Shown here: one piece after another, positions 15,731 through 24,167 of the stretch
Layout of the letters: every line of letters starts with the position of its first letter
Position numbering within the stretch: the stretch's first letter is position 1
Source of the DNA: an uncultured Clostridia bacterium
GTDB taxonomy: Bacteria > Bacillota > Clostridia > Oscillospirales > CAG-272
NCBI GenBank assembly: GCA_937884385.1
Contig: CALGCW010000221.1
Span: 8,806-72,805, forward strand
DNA length: 64,000 nt
Direction of reading: 5' to 3'
Notes under the pieces: generated by a model
What the model was told of the DNA's origin: nothing
Seen by the model: the letters and a program-made list of their open reading frames with translations, nothing else
Database searches by the model: none
Made by a program: the position numbers and the translations under genes

Positions 15731-16636
15731 TTACGTATTGAAATTATCTTCTCTTAGTATTCCTTCTATTACGAGCGCACCGTCCGCGACAGCCGTAATT
15801 ACCTGATATACTTCGCGCTCGCGTATATCTCCTATAGCATACAATCCTTCAATATTCGTCTTGCAATAGTTGTCCGTTTTAATTTGACCGTTATATGAGA
15901 GCTCAAGACCGTCTATTGAAAACTTCATATTGGGCTGTTCGCCAACGGCTACAAATAATCCTTCACAATCAATTTTTTGGATGTCACCGCCCGTGAGAAC
16001 CTCAATTCCATTAAGCGAATGATCAGCAAGAAATCGGATGACGGTGGAATTCAAAATAAGCTCAATATCGGGATTATTCTTAACTCGCTCGACAAGATAA
16101 TTGGCTGCTCTGAATGAATCGCGTCTGTGTATAAGAAAAACTTTGCTGCATATACCTGCAAGGTAGATCGCTTGTGTCAAGGCACTATCCCCACCGCCAA
16201 CGATCGCAACAGTTTTATCCTTAAAAAAGAATCCGTCACAGGTTGCACAGTACGATACACCTGTCCCGACAAGTTCTTCTTCGCCGTCGATGCCGAGATG
16301 CTTATGAGATCTTCCGGTTGCAATAATAACGTATCTTGATTCAAATATATCCTTCTTTGTATATACTTTAAAGCAGTTTTCTGTTTTTTCGATGGAAACA
16401 ACGGCTTTTTTTATTATAGAAATACCCTGCGACTTGACGTGTTCTCGGAAATTATTGTATAAGTCAACTCCGCTGATCGCAGTAAATCCAAGATAGTTTT
16501 CTATTTCAACAGCTTTTGTTAACTGGCATTCAGAGGGACCCTTATCAATAATTATTGCTGATAGCCCTGCACGCTTTGCATATATTGCGGCAGACAGACC
16601 CGCAGGTCCTCCGCCTATAATAATTACGTCATTCAT
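15731..16636 (-). CDS. Thioredoxin reductase-like NAD(P)H/FAD oxidoreductase
   Basis: 301 aa from the ATG at 16636, chosen because AGGA lies before it and the protein then begins MNDVIIIGGGPAG, the FAD-binding GxGxxG/A at the N-terminus as usual. The redox pair is C130-A-T-C133, followed by the NAD(P)-binding VAIVGGGDSA (about 143-152) and the C-terminal FAD signature GLYAIGDIRE (near 270). It transfers electrons from NAD(P)H to thioredoxin or a glutaredoxin-like partner. The gene is 16 nt behind divIC. No thioredoxin gene is adjacent, so the partner is unknown. Confidence 0.88.
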   Translation of the reverse strand: MNDVIIIGGGPAGLSAAIYAKRAGLSAIIIDKGPSECQLTKAVEIENYLGFTAISGVDLYNNFREHVKSQGISIIKKAVVSIEKTENCFKVYTKKDIFESRYVIIATGRSHKHLGIDGEEELVGTGVSYCATCDGFFFKDKTVAIVGGGDSALTQAIYLAGICSKVFLIHRRDSFRAANYLVERVKNNPDIELILNSTVIRFLADHSLNGIEVLTGGDIQKIDCEGLFVAVGEQPNMKFSIDGLELSYNGQIKTDNYCKTNIEGLYAIGDIREREVYQVITAVADGALVIEGILREDNFNT

Positions 16637-16652
16637 ATTTTTATCCTTTCCT

Positions 16653-16946
16653 TTATTCAAAATAATAGACAGTCTCATCAGGGTAGCAGAACCCCAAAAA
16701 TCTTGCCATTCGTTCTTTGTATTCCTTGTTGATATCCGAGTTAAGAAGATATTCGAGTTCATCTATTTCTATAGACCTATTCTCTACTATTTCACGTAAT
16801 CTTTTGTTTTCGGCTTCTATTTCACGGTATTCTATCATCTTGTTTAAAAAAGATATCAAGGCAATGACGAGCAAGAAAGCAACGAATAGCTTTACAAGAA
16901 AAGAAGGGAGCTTGTTAATTGGTATAGATTTTTCCTTTTTTTTCAT
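16653..16946 (-). CDS. divIC: DivIC/FtsB-family septum protein
   Basis: 97 aa. A short basic N-terminus, one membrane helix (about residues 15-37) and a Leu-zipper-like coiled coil (EYREIEAENKRLREIVENR, about 40-60) are followed by a GFCYPDETVYYFE tail; the small acidic tail with a conserved aromatic-E end is typical. It bridges FtsL and other divisome parts at the septum outside the membrane. The ATG at 16946 has AAGGAG just upstream; a TTG 10 codons earlier is possible. It overlaps yabQ by 32 nt. Position after yabP-yabQ is the classical place for divIC. Confidence 0.85.
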   Translation of the reverse strand: MKKKEKSIPINKLPSFLVKLFVAFLLVIALISFLNKMIEYREIEAENKRLREIVENRSIEIDELEYLLNSDINKEYKERMARFLGFCYPDETVYYFE

Positions 16947-17421
16947 TTTCTCCTTCCTTTCTTTGACTAACTTCAATATTATTATACATCTTTAATTTGA
17001 GTTTTGCAATAGGCATAATAAAAAAACGGCAGATATACACAATTATTTTTTTGACAATCTTCATCAGACTTCGTATTGGTATGACTATTATTGATACTAT
17101 TTTGCAAACTATATTTACCGCTATCTTTACGGTTCGTCTGAAGAGGAATCTGAAAGCTGCATATCCGAGAAAAATAAAAAATGGGTACACTACACGGAAT
17201 ATGCCTCTGTTGGCGTAAAAAATGACAAGGATTATTGTTAGCGTTAAGCTTAGTAAAATAGCTATATCCATAATTGTACGAATACTTCTCTTTGTTTTGG
17301 GATGTGAGGAAAAGAAGCTTTCACTAAAGAAAAGCAATGCATCATATGCAATTGACTGCATTCCACCGATAACTATTATAACTAATGATTGTCGAAAAAT
17401 ATCGGATACGATCAAGTGCAT
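16915..17421 (-). CDS. yabQ: YabQ-like spore cortex biosynthesis protein
   Basis: 168 aa, with four to five hydrophobic helices in the first 130 residues and a basic C-terminal tail. Similarity to YabQ is mainly by size, topology, the first helix containing GGMQSIAYDALLFF and the very strong gene order yabO-yabP-yabQ-divIC. In Bacillus, YabQ localises to the forespore membranes and is needed for cortex formation. The ATG shares one base with the yabP stop (TAATG), so the two are co-translated. Confidence 0.82.
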   Translation of the reverse strand: MHLIVSDIFRQSLVIIVIGGMQSIAYDALLFFSESFFSSHPKTKRSIRTIMDIAILLSLTLTIILVIFYANRGIFRVVYPFFIFLGYAAFRFLFRRTVKIAVNIVCKIVSIIVIPIRSLMKIVKKIIVYICRFFIMPIAKLKLKMYNNIEVSQRKEGENEKKGKIYTN

Positions 17422-17708
17422 TATTTGAATAACCTCGAAAGAAATGATGATTTCTCGTAATCCAGAGAGTCATAGTAGTTAATAGCATTTATCTTCCCTC
17501 GCATTTCTACCTCGCCCTTTTCAACGTTTAGAACAGTGATATGAATATTTTCCCCATCAATAGAAAGATCACCGTGAACAGTTTTAAGATTAACGCTATT
17601 TTCATCAAAGCTTATTATTTCTTTTACACCGGTAATGCTTAAACATTCTCTTGAACGCAAAATAAGATCCTGCGATACTTTATTAACCGACGGTTTACTC
17701 TCTAACAT
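17421..17708 (-). CDS. yabP: YabP-family sporulation protein
   Basis: 95 aa from the ATG at 17708, supported by TTGGAGG upstream. The motif SRECLSITGVKEIISFDEN (about 23-41) and LxIxGENIHITxLNVEKGEVEMRGKI match the YabP/YqfC family of forespore proteins that fold like a small beta-sandwich. It is the direct neighbour of yabQ. Its presence implies an ancestry in spore formers, although sporulation ability of this strain cannot be told from one cluster. Confidence 0.87.
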   Translation of the reverse strand: MLESKPSVNKVSQDLILRSRECLSITGVKEIISFDENSVNLKTVHGDLSIDGENIHITVLNVEKGEVEMRGKINAINYYDSLDYEKSSFLSRLFK

Positions 17709-17764
17709 AAAAAACCTCCAACACATTATAGTCTAAAATATGTCAGAGGTATTAGTTTTATGAA

Positions 17765-18007
17765 TCAGTCTATTACTTTATAAAGGCTTGTGGCTTCATC
17801 CTTAAGCACGTGATCCTTGACGTCGAGCACTTCTACTTTAAGTGTTCGCGTACCAAACGTTACTTCAAGAATATCGCCTGATTTTACATCGTATGAAGCC
17901 TTTGCAGGTCTACCGTTGACAGTGACATGAGCATTATCACAGGCATCGTTAGCGACAGTCCTTCTTTTAATTATTCTGGATACTTTTAAAAATTTATCAA
18001 GTCTCAT
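17765..18007 (-). CDS. yabO: S4-domain RNA-binding protein (YabO/RlbA-like)
   Basis: 80 aa, a bare S4 domain: MRLDKFLKVSRIIKRRTVANDAC, then VTVNGRPAKASYDVKSGDILEVTFG. Proteins of this type (RqcP/YabO) bind the 50S subunit and assist peptidyl-tRNA rescue by alanine tailing together with RqcH in Bacillus subtilis. The leader is poor in Shine-Dalgarno character and contains a perfect 26-nt palindrome between hup and this gene. Confidence 0.9.
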   Translation of the reverse strand: MRLDKFLKVSRIIKRRTVANDACDNAHVTVNGRPAKASYDVKSGDILEVTFGTRTLKVEVLDVKDHVLKDEATSLYKVID

Positions 18008-18024
18008 AATATGTACCGCAATAA

Positions 18025-18050
18025 ATTATGGGCGGTTAACCGCCCATAAT
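18025..18050 (-). terminator. Palindrome between hup and yabO (attenuator or mRNA end)
   Basis: A perfect 26-nt palindrome (ATTATGGGCGG-TTAA-CCGCCCATAAT) 15 nt after the hup stop. The following T stretch is short (TTTATTG), so partial termination or 3' end protection of the abundant hup mRNA is likely. Confidence 0.65.
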
Positions 18051-18064
18051 CAATAAACAAAAAA

Positions 18065-18337
18065 TTAGTTTACTGCATCCTTAAATGCCTTACCAGCTGT
18101 GAATGTGGGGTGCTTGGAAGCAGGAATAACGATTTCCTCGCCTGTCTTGGGGTTTCTACCCTTTCTCTCGCCGCGAGCTTTAACTTCGAATGTACCGAAG
18201 CCAACGAGCTGAACCTTTTCACCATTCTTAAGAGCAGCTACGATAGAATCTGTAACAGCCTTAACTGCAACTTCTGCGTCTTTCTTTGTGAGCTTGCCAG
18301 CAGCGGCAACTGCTTCAACCAATTGTACTTTGTTCAT
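18065..18337 (-). CDS. hup: DNA-binding protein HU
   Basis: 90 aa, the exact size of HU. It begins [22 protein letters not shown] and has the DNA-bending beta arm [18 protein letters not shown] and the [10 protein letters not shown] end. HU homodimers compact and bend chromosomal DNA. It has its own promoter (18389-18417) and a 50-nt leader, and sits between mazG and yabO as in many Firmicutes. Confidence 0.97.
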   Translation of the reverse strand: MNKVQLVEAVAAAGKLTKKDAEVAVKAVTDSIVAALKNGEKVQLVGFGTFEVKARGERKGRNPKTGEEIVIPASKHPTFTAGKAFKDAVN

Positions 18338-18388
18338 AATTTAGTCCTAACCTTTCATAATTTGTGTTATTTCTAACACTACAATAAT

Positions 18389-18417
18389 ATGATATCACAG
18401 AAAGCTTGATTTTGCAA
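18389..18417 (-). promoter_or_regulatory. Promoter of hup
   Basis: On the minus strand, TTGCAA (18412-18417), 17 bp ending in TGTGA, TATCAT (18389-18394). A dyad GTGTTA-4-TAACAC (18364-18379) lies immediately downstream, across the likely transcription start and 5' leader; it may be an operator or leader hairpin. Confidence 0.65.
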
Positions 18418-18538
18418 GACTTTTTTGCATTTTTTATGTGATTTTTTGTGCTTTTTTTATATAATTTGAACATAATTTTTTGCTTTTGTTATTAGTAAAC
18501 AAACAATATTGCTGAAATTTGTTCAAATTCTACGAAAA

Positions 18539-19243
18539 TCATTTATTGTATTTTTCCACAAAGCTATTTGAATACTTATAAAGAGCCTCTTCGGCATCAA
18601 CATCTTTCTTATAGCAAAGCGCAGATACTGTAAACAAAAGCTCACCAACCAACATTTCCGAGTTTGATTCGGAGGTGCTTTCCATCGAACTGAGCAAAGC
18701 TTGTGCTCTTGAAATCAGCTCGGAATCGTCAATTGAAACGTACTCCCCGGATTTTTTAGAGAGCTTTTGAGCACGCATTAATGCGGGCGTCATAGATGGG
18801 ATACTGCTTAAGCGATCATACATCGATTCCCTCTTTTTCTCCACATTTTTTATTGCTTCCCAGTTGCTCAACACTTCATCCGCAGTATTTGCTTTAATAT
18901 CTCCAAATATATGTGGGTGGCGATGGATTAGCTTAACGCAAACATCGTTAGCTACATCATTAATATCAAATCTGCCCGCTTCCTTTTCCATCTGTGCGTG
19001 GAATACGACCTGAAGCATTACATCGCCAAGCTCCTCACGTAAAAGATCAAAATTCTCGGTATCGATTGCTTCTATTACCTCATATGTTTCTTCGATGAAA
19101 TTTTTTCTAATACTTGTGTGAGTTTGCTCTGCATCCCAGGGACAACCTCCCTCTCCTCTAAGTATGGCGAGAATCGTGCAAAGATCCTCAAAATTATATG
19201 ATGATTGTGATAGTAATTTTTCAACTTCAATATTTTTATTCAT
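18539..19243 (-). CDS. mazG: Nucleoside triphosphate pyrophosphohydrolase MazG
   Basis: 234 aa. The first domain contains GGCPWDAEQTH, FIEETYEVIEAI (the EExxE metal site) and LREELGDVMLQVVFHA (ExxD); a second, more degenerate repeat follows (about 130-234). MazG hydrolyses aberrant or alarmone-related NTPs to NMP and PPi. It is shorter than B. subtilis YabN because the methyltransferase half is missing. It is the last gene of the large operon that also carries relA. Confidence 0.92.
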   Translation of the reverse strand: MNKNIEVEKLLSQSSYNFEDLCTILAILRGEGGCPWDAEQTHTSIRKNFIEETYEVIEAIDTENFDLLREELGDVMLQVVFHAQMEKEAGRFDINDVANDVCVKLIHRHPHIFGDIKANTADEVLSNWEAIKNVEKKRESMYDRLSSIPSMTPALMRAQKLSKKSGEYVSIDDSELISRAQALLSSMESTSESNSEMLVGELLFTVSALCYKKDVDAEEALYKYSNSFVEKYNK

Positions 19244-19257
19244 AATTGTGTCCTATT

Positions 19258-20880
19258 CTAAATTAGTTTTGATTTGATTAATATTCTATTTATTTTTTCG
19301 CCTGCAGGAAGCATCAGGATCTCATCGCCGCTGATAGTTTTCAGCTTAATAATGCTCAAAAGATAAATAAGCACTATTTCGGCGAGAATGGGGATCATCA
19401 ACCACCTGGAGTACATCACGGCGCTAAGGATAACATAGGTGAAGGCGCCGGTAGATATTGAAATGAGTGAAGCTACCAGTGGCTTTACAAACAAAGTGTA
19501 TACTTTGTCGATCCTTGGCGATCTTTGAAGAATAAAATAAAGGTTTATTGATACGATCGTGATAGTTGATATCAAAGTGCTGATTGGAGCACCGTAAACG
19601 CTGATTTCAGGTATGCCTATCAAAATGAATGCGAGTATTACCTTGACAGCTACGCCCACGAGCATACTTATTATGGGTTTGTTGACTTCTTTATGTGCTT
19701 GGAGAATAGCATTGGTAACTGTTATCATAGCTGACATAAAGACGGATAGACCAAGCAAGGAAAGCAAAGGTGACGTATACTCAATTTCATTCGTTTGTGA
19801 AGAAAACAATAGCGAAAGAATTTGCTTGCTGAAGACTGAAATGCCAAGACCCGATGGTATGGCAATGATGGCTGTCAACTTTATGGCAGAGGAAGTGACT
19901 TTGATTTCCTTTTCTGCGTTTGAAGTTTCGATGGCATTGGTCAGCATCGGTATTAATGGAAGTGCGATCGCAGAAATCAATGTGGCGGGAAGATTGTAAA
20001 CGGAAACTGCCATAGTACTGTACGCACCGAATATTGCATTCGCGCTTTTCTGACTGTATCCGATGTCAGCAAGGCGTATGAGGATCAAACTCATATCTAT
20101 TACTTTTGAAAGGCTCAATATCGTTGAGCTTAATGTAATAGGAACGGCAATACTGAAAATATCGCGCAGTATCCGGTTAGTTTTCTGAACCCTTTCGGAG
20201 GGCTTGTTTAGTAGCGTTGGTTTATGAAAAAGCTTAAATAGTATTAAATAAAGCAATGAAAGCCCAATACCTATCGTTAAGCCGAATACCGCAAAAGCGG
20301 CAGCAATATGGATGGAGTAACCTTTGTTAATTGCGTATATCGCAAAGCCAAGTCCTAAAACGAGCTTTCCCAAGGCTTCTATGATTTGAGAAACAGCCGT
20401 GGGAATCATTATCTGCTTCCCCTGAAAATAACCTCTGATCGCACTTGTTATGCATATCATAAACAAAGCGGGCGATATCGCAAAAATTGAAAATGATGCC
20501 TTATCGCTTTTAATCAAAAGTGATAGCTGTTTATGAAAGACACACAGCACAGCAGTACCTATCAAACCCAAGGCGCCGAGAGCTATGACCGAGGTCTTGT
20601 AAACTTTTTCAGCATTACCGACATTGCCGTGAGAGTAATTTTGAGATATCAACATAGATATTGCAACGGGGATACCTGTTGTTGATATAACGAAGAAGAG
20701 TGAATAAATCTCATATGCAGAATTAAAGTACCCCATTCCCTCTGCTCCGAGATATTCCATCATCGGAATCTTATAGAACATACCGATGATCTTAACAATA
20801 AAAGTGGAAATAGCGAGAACTGCTACGCCGGAGAAAAACTGCTTTCCATAACCCTTGGTTTTTTTCTCTAACGTTGGCAT
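19258..20880 (-). CDS. SpoVB/MurJ-like MOP-superfamily flippase
   Basis: 540 aa with about 14 membrane helices. The start KQFFSGVAVLAISTFIVKIIGMFYKIPM and the LGAEGMGYFNSAYEIYSLFF stretch are characteristic of the SpoVB/YabM branch of the polysaccharide exporter family. These flip lipid-linked cell-wall precursors; SpoVB acts in spore cortex and YabM in exopolysaccharide or cell-wall synthesis. GGAGGGG precedes the ATG. Its place directly upstream of mazG is the yabM-yabN order of Bacillus, which favours YabM over a dedicated spore role. Confidence 0.88.
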   Translation of the reverse strand: MPTLEKKTKGYGKQFFSGVAVLAISTFIVKIIGMFYKIPMMEYLGAEGMGYFNSAYEIYSLFFVISTTGIPVAISMLISQNYSHGNVGNAEKVYKTSVIALGALGLIGTAVLCVFHKQLSLLIKSDKASFSIFAISPALFMICITSAIRGYFQGKQIMIPTAVSQIIEALGKLVLGLGFAIYAINKGYSIHIAAAFAVFGLTIGIGLSLLYLILFKLFHKPTLLNKPSERVQKTNRILRDIFSIAVPITLSSTILSLSKVIDMSLILIRLADIGYSQKSANAIFGAYSTMAVSVYNLPATLISAIALPLIPMLTNAIETSNAEKEIKVTSSAIKLTAIIAIPSGLGISVFSKQILSLLFSSQTNEIEYTSPLLSLLGLSVFMSAMITVTNAILQAHKEVNKPIISMLVGVAVKVILAFILIGIPEISVYGAPISTLISTITIVSINLYFILQRSPRIDKVYTLFVKPLVASLISISTGAFTYVILSAVMYSRWLMIPILAEIVLIYLLSIIKLKTISGDEILMLPAGEKINRILIKSKLI

Positions 20881-20902
20881 GCTCTCGCCCCTCCATTAAG
20901 TA

Positions 20903-22189
20903 TTAATCAAAATAATGCTTGCAGATATTGTCAAATTCCCTGTTCAGCTTTTCAATGTCTATTGTTGTGTACTCACCGTTTTGATAAAGTATCTCACCGT
21001 CAACCATTGTCATAAGCACGTTAGAGGAATTTGCGCTGTAAGAGAGTGTACAATATGTATCAAAGCAAGGCTTATTGTTTATAGCATTAAGGTCTATCAG
21101 TACAAGATCCGCACGGTTTCCGACTTTGATTTTTCCACAGTCATCTCTTCCCTGACTTTTTGCTCCGTTAAGAGTAGCAATATCAAGCATTTGAGAAGCA
21201 AGGGTTGCTTCCGCATCACGGTTTACCCCCTTATGCAGAATGGATGCAAGTTGATACTCTCTCATAATATCAAGGGTATTATTTGAAGCGGCACCGTCCG
21301 TTCCAAGAGATACGCAAAGTCCCTTTTCAAGCATTTTAGGAAGTCGAGCAACACCACTGCCAAGCTTGAGGTTGCTGGTAGCGTTATGCGAAACAAATGC
21401 ACCGTGTTCTCTGATGATATCCATATCATTATCCGTTACGTACACGCAGTGAGCAAGTGTGGTGGGCGAGGCAAGGACACCTGTGTCGAGAAAGAACTCA
21501 ATTGGAGTTTTGCCGTGTTTTTCTATGCACGCAATATGCTCGCTTTCGCTTTCAGAAGCGTGAAGCTGCATTCTGAGACCTTTAGATTTAGTATATTCAG
21601 CTACCTCGCGAATATACCTCTCTTGATTCGTATATTCTGCGTGAAGAGACATATCCATAATCAATCTGCCATTATTTGCGTTGTTATAACGCTCTATCCA
21701 CTCGATGGATTCTGCAAATCTCCAGTCGCCCTTGATCGTCGCCGCATCGCCAAACGAAACAAGAGAACGGGAAAGATTTGCTTTAATACCGGTTTCAATT
21801 ACCGCTTCACACACGGAGTTTACAAACATATACATATCAGAGAAAGAGACGATACCGTTTTTAAGCATCTCGGCAATCGCATATTTTGCACCTACGTAAA
21901 CATTCTCGGAATTGAGACGCTCCTCTGCGGGATAGATTTTTTCATTGAGCCAACGGGCAAGAGGCAGATCCTCACCGTATCCACGGAACATAACCATAGC
22001 TGCGTGACAATGGGAATTATAAAAACCGGGGATCAAAAGATTTCCATTTCCGTCGATTACTCTATCATAGTCAGCAGGGCGCTCCAAGCCAACGTAAGAA
22101 ATTAGATTATTGTCGGTCAAAACATATATATGCTTGTCTTCAAATCCGTATTCTTCGGGGATCCTTACTTTTTCAAATAATATTTTCAT
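20903..22189 (-). CDS. Amidohydrolase: SAH/MTA or related deaminase
   Basis: 428 aa. Metal ligands of the amidohydrolase barrel are visible: GFYNSHCHAAM (HxH, near residue 58), QLHASESESE (His near 205), LAHCVYV (His near 232), and the Asp in LGTDGAASNNTLD near 285. The family deaminates S-adenosylhomocysteine, 5'-methylthioadenosine or guanine-like purines; the SNNTLD and short insert best fit the MtaD/SAH deaminase group. RBS AAGGAGG is clear. The final substrate choice is inference. Confidence 0.85.
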   Translation of the reverse strand: MKILFEKVRIPEEYGFEDKHIYVLTDNNLISYVGLERPADYDRVIDGNGNLLIPGFYNSHCHAAMVMFRGYGEDLPLARWLNEKIYPAEERLNSENVYVGAKYAIAEMLKNGIVSFSDMYMFVNSVCEAVIETGIKANLSRSLVSFGDAATIKGDWRFAESIEWIERYNNANNGRLIMDMSLHAEYTNQERYIREVAEYTKSKGLRMQLHASESESEHIACIEKHGKTPIEFFLDTGVLASPTTLAHCVYVTDNDMDIIREHGAFVSHNATSNLKLGSGVARLPKMLEKGLCVSLGTDGAASNNTLDIMREYQLASILHKGVNRDAEATLASQMLDIATLNGAKSQGRDDCGKIKVGNRADLVLIDLNAINNKPCFDTYCTLSYSANSSNVLMTMVDGEILYQNGEYTTIDIEKLNREFDNICKHYFD

Positions 22190-22201
22190 ATATTCCTCCT
22201 T

Positions 22202-23689
22202 TTATATGTGAGAGGCGTAGAATTTCCTGATTTCTTCATCTGTTTTAGACGATGAATTATTGCTTAGGTATTCATATGGGTATTTGGGGTTGAAAAACCT
22301 CATTATTTTGGTAGAGGCGATATTTGCAGGATAGTATTCTACAAGCTTTGTCACAGCTCCTGCACCAACAGCCAAGATGGAATGAACCTCTTCCATCATA
22401 TAGACGTTGTATAGACCCTCATATCCTTCTTGCGCAAAGCCGACGTTTTCAAAATTGCCAACAGTGTTTTTCTGCCTGTACATATAATACGGAATATATC
22501 CTGCGGCTTGTGCTCGAAGCTGGGAATAATCGACGCACTTGCCCGCGTCACCGCCTCGAATTGAATAAATGTCTTTATTCTTGGCAAGAATGTCCGACGC
22601 TTTTTTGACGCAGAACGTATGTACGGTTATATTTTCCGGTTCAAGGGCTATGATCTTATCAAATGTTGACGAGAAATACTTAAAATTGTCACCGGGCAAT
22701 CCCGCGATCAAATCGGTGTTTATGCACTTGATGCCCGATTCACGAGCGATTTCAAAGGCGCTATAGAACTCTTCAATACTATGACTTCTGCCTATTGACT
22801 TGATTACCTGCTCATTGAGTGACTGAGGATTTACGCTTATTCTAGTAATACCGTATTTCTTTGCAACAGCAAGCTTTTCTGCAGTAATTGTATCGGGTCT
22901 GCCGCCCTCAAGGGTAAATTCTTCAAGAGCGTTAACATCGATCTTGGATGCAATCAGAGACAGGAGCTCTTCAAGCTGATCCGATGTTAAGATGGTAGGC
23001 GTTCCTCCGCCGATATATATAGTTTTTAAGTTAAGCTTTAATTCATTTACTGTATTCAGGAGCCTTGAAAGATCCTCAGTGAGCTTTTCGAGATACTCGG
23101 GAATCAAAGATAAAAGCTTAGGTGTTGTATAGGATACGAATGAGCAATAGGAGCATCGAGAGGGACAGAAAGGAATTGAAATGTAGATACTGCAATCCTT
23201 AATGTCTGGCGTGGCGATGAGCTTTTGCTCCCTTCGAGCAATATCAGTTGCAAGAGATGCTTTTTTGGGAATTACGTAATAGTCGTTATTAAGTATCTTT
23301 CTTACCTTTGTCTTGCTATTTCCGTTCAACAGCATTTCCATTGCTACCTTGGATGGTCTGACTCCGGTCAATATGCCCCAGGAGGGACGGTATCCAAGTA
23401 TTTCACTTCCTACAGCAAGAACAACGTTTCCTGCGGCAATTTTTGCGCTTCTCTGCTTTGTCCTTTCGGGAACAAAATCAATGGATTTTTCTGCGGTTAC
23501 CGTTTTACCCATATATGTCAACGTAGCGGTGGCAAAAGACGCAGATTCACTGTTCGTGACAGAAACGTGCATTATGGGTGTCTCTTCAGTAATTATAGGA
23601 TTTTGTTCAAATTTCTCTCCCGGGAAGAATATCATGCAAAGTGTTTGAACGTAGAAAGCGTTGATATCTCCGGTCACGGTTAACTTCAT
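22202..23689 (-). CDS. hemZ: Coproporphyrinogen III oxidase-like radical SAM protein HemZ
   Basis: 495 aa. The radical-SAM cluster motif is CPSRCSYCSF (CxxxCxxC) near residue 175, followed by IYIGGGTPTIL and ISVNPQSLNEQVIKSIGR. The extra N-terminal domain of about 160 residues and SVNPQ/DLIAGLPGD blocks are those of Bacillus HemZ, which dehydrogenates coproporphyrinogen anaerobically, or acts in haem transfer in relatives. The order relA-dtd-hemZ is well known in Clostridia. No other haem gene is nearby. Confidence 0.9.
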   Translation of the reverse strand: MKLTVTGDINAFYVQTLCMIFFPGEKFEQNPIITEETPIMHVSVTNSESASFATATLTYMGKTVTAEKSIDFVPERTKQRSAKIAAGNVVLAVGSEILGYRPSWGILTGVRPSKVAMEMLLNGNSKTKVRKILNNDYYVIPKKASLATDIARREQKLIATPDIKDCSIYISIPFCPSRCSYCSFVSYTTPKLLSLIPEYLEKLTEDLSRLLNTVNELKLNLKTIYIGGGTPTILTSDQLEELLSLIASKIDVNALEEFTLEGGRPDTITAEKLAVAKKYGITRISVNPQSLNEQVIKSIGRSHSIEEFYSAFEIARESGIKCINTDLIAGLPGDNFKYFSSTFDKIIALEPENITVHTFCVKKASDILAKNKDIYSIRGGDAGKCVDYSQLRAQAAGYIPYYMYRQKNTVGNFENVGFAQEGYEGLYNVYMMEEVHSILAVGAGAVTKLVEYYPANIASTKIMRFFNPKYPYEYLSNNSSSKTDEEIRKFYASHI

Positions 23690-23703
23690 TGTTTATCTCC
23701 TGT

Positions 23704-24153
23704 TTATTTAAGTTCATTGGAATCCATCACTATTGTGACGGGACCGTCGTTATGAATAACTACATGCATATCGGCACCGAATACTCCCGTACCGACGTGC
23801 TTTACTTCTTTTCTCATTAATTCAACAAAATACTCGTATAGCGGATTAGCTGTAGTGGGCTCTGCAGCACCGAAATAATCGGATCTGTTTCCCTTTTTAT
23901 AATTGGCTAATAAGGTGAATTGAGATACAACGAGAGCTTCCCCGTCAATATCCTTAACAGAAAGGTTCATCTTTCCGTTTTCATCACAAAATATACGAAG
24001 CTTTGAGATCTTTGCGGCAAGCAACTGTGCATCCTTTTCGGTATCACCTTTAGCAACACCGAGGAGTATCATAAGACCCTGATTGCAGCTGCCGTATATT
24101 TGACCGCTAATAGATACGCTTGCTTCTTTAACTCGTTGAATTACTGCTATCAT
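23704..24153 (-). CDS. dtd: D-aminoacyl-tRNA deacylase
   Basis: 149 aa, standard length. It starts MIAVIQRVKEASVSI and includes the catalytic SQFTLLANYKKGNRSDY loop (near 78-95) and the Gly-cisPro motif NDGPVTIVMDS at the C-terminus. It removes D-amino acids (and glycine from tRNA-Ala) mischarged on tRNAs. It is 14 nt behind relA. Confidence 0.96.
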   Translation of the reverse strand: MIAVIQRVKEASVSISGQIYGSCNQGLMILLGVAKGDTEKDAQLLAAKISKLRIFCDENGKMNLSVKDIDGEALVVSQFTLLANYKKGNRSDYFGAAEPTTANPLYEYFVELMRKEVKHVGTGVFGADMHVVIHNDGPVTIVMDSNELK

Positions 24154-24167
24154 AGTTTATTCCTTTA

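Noticed and set aside
21386..22105. 239-aa plus-strand frame opposite the amidohydrolase
   Set aside because: Antisense shadow of a gene with complete metal-site motifs; no SD.
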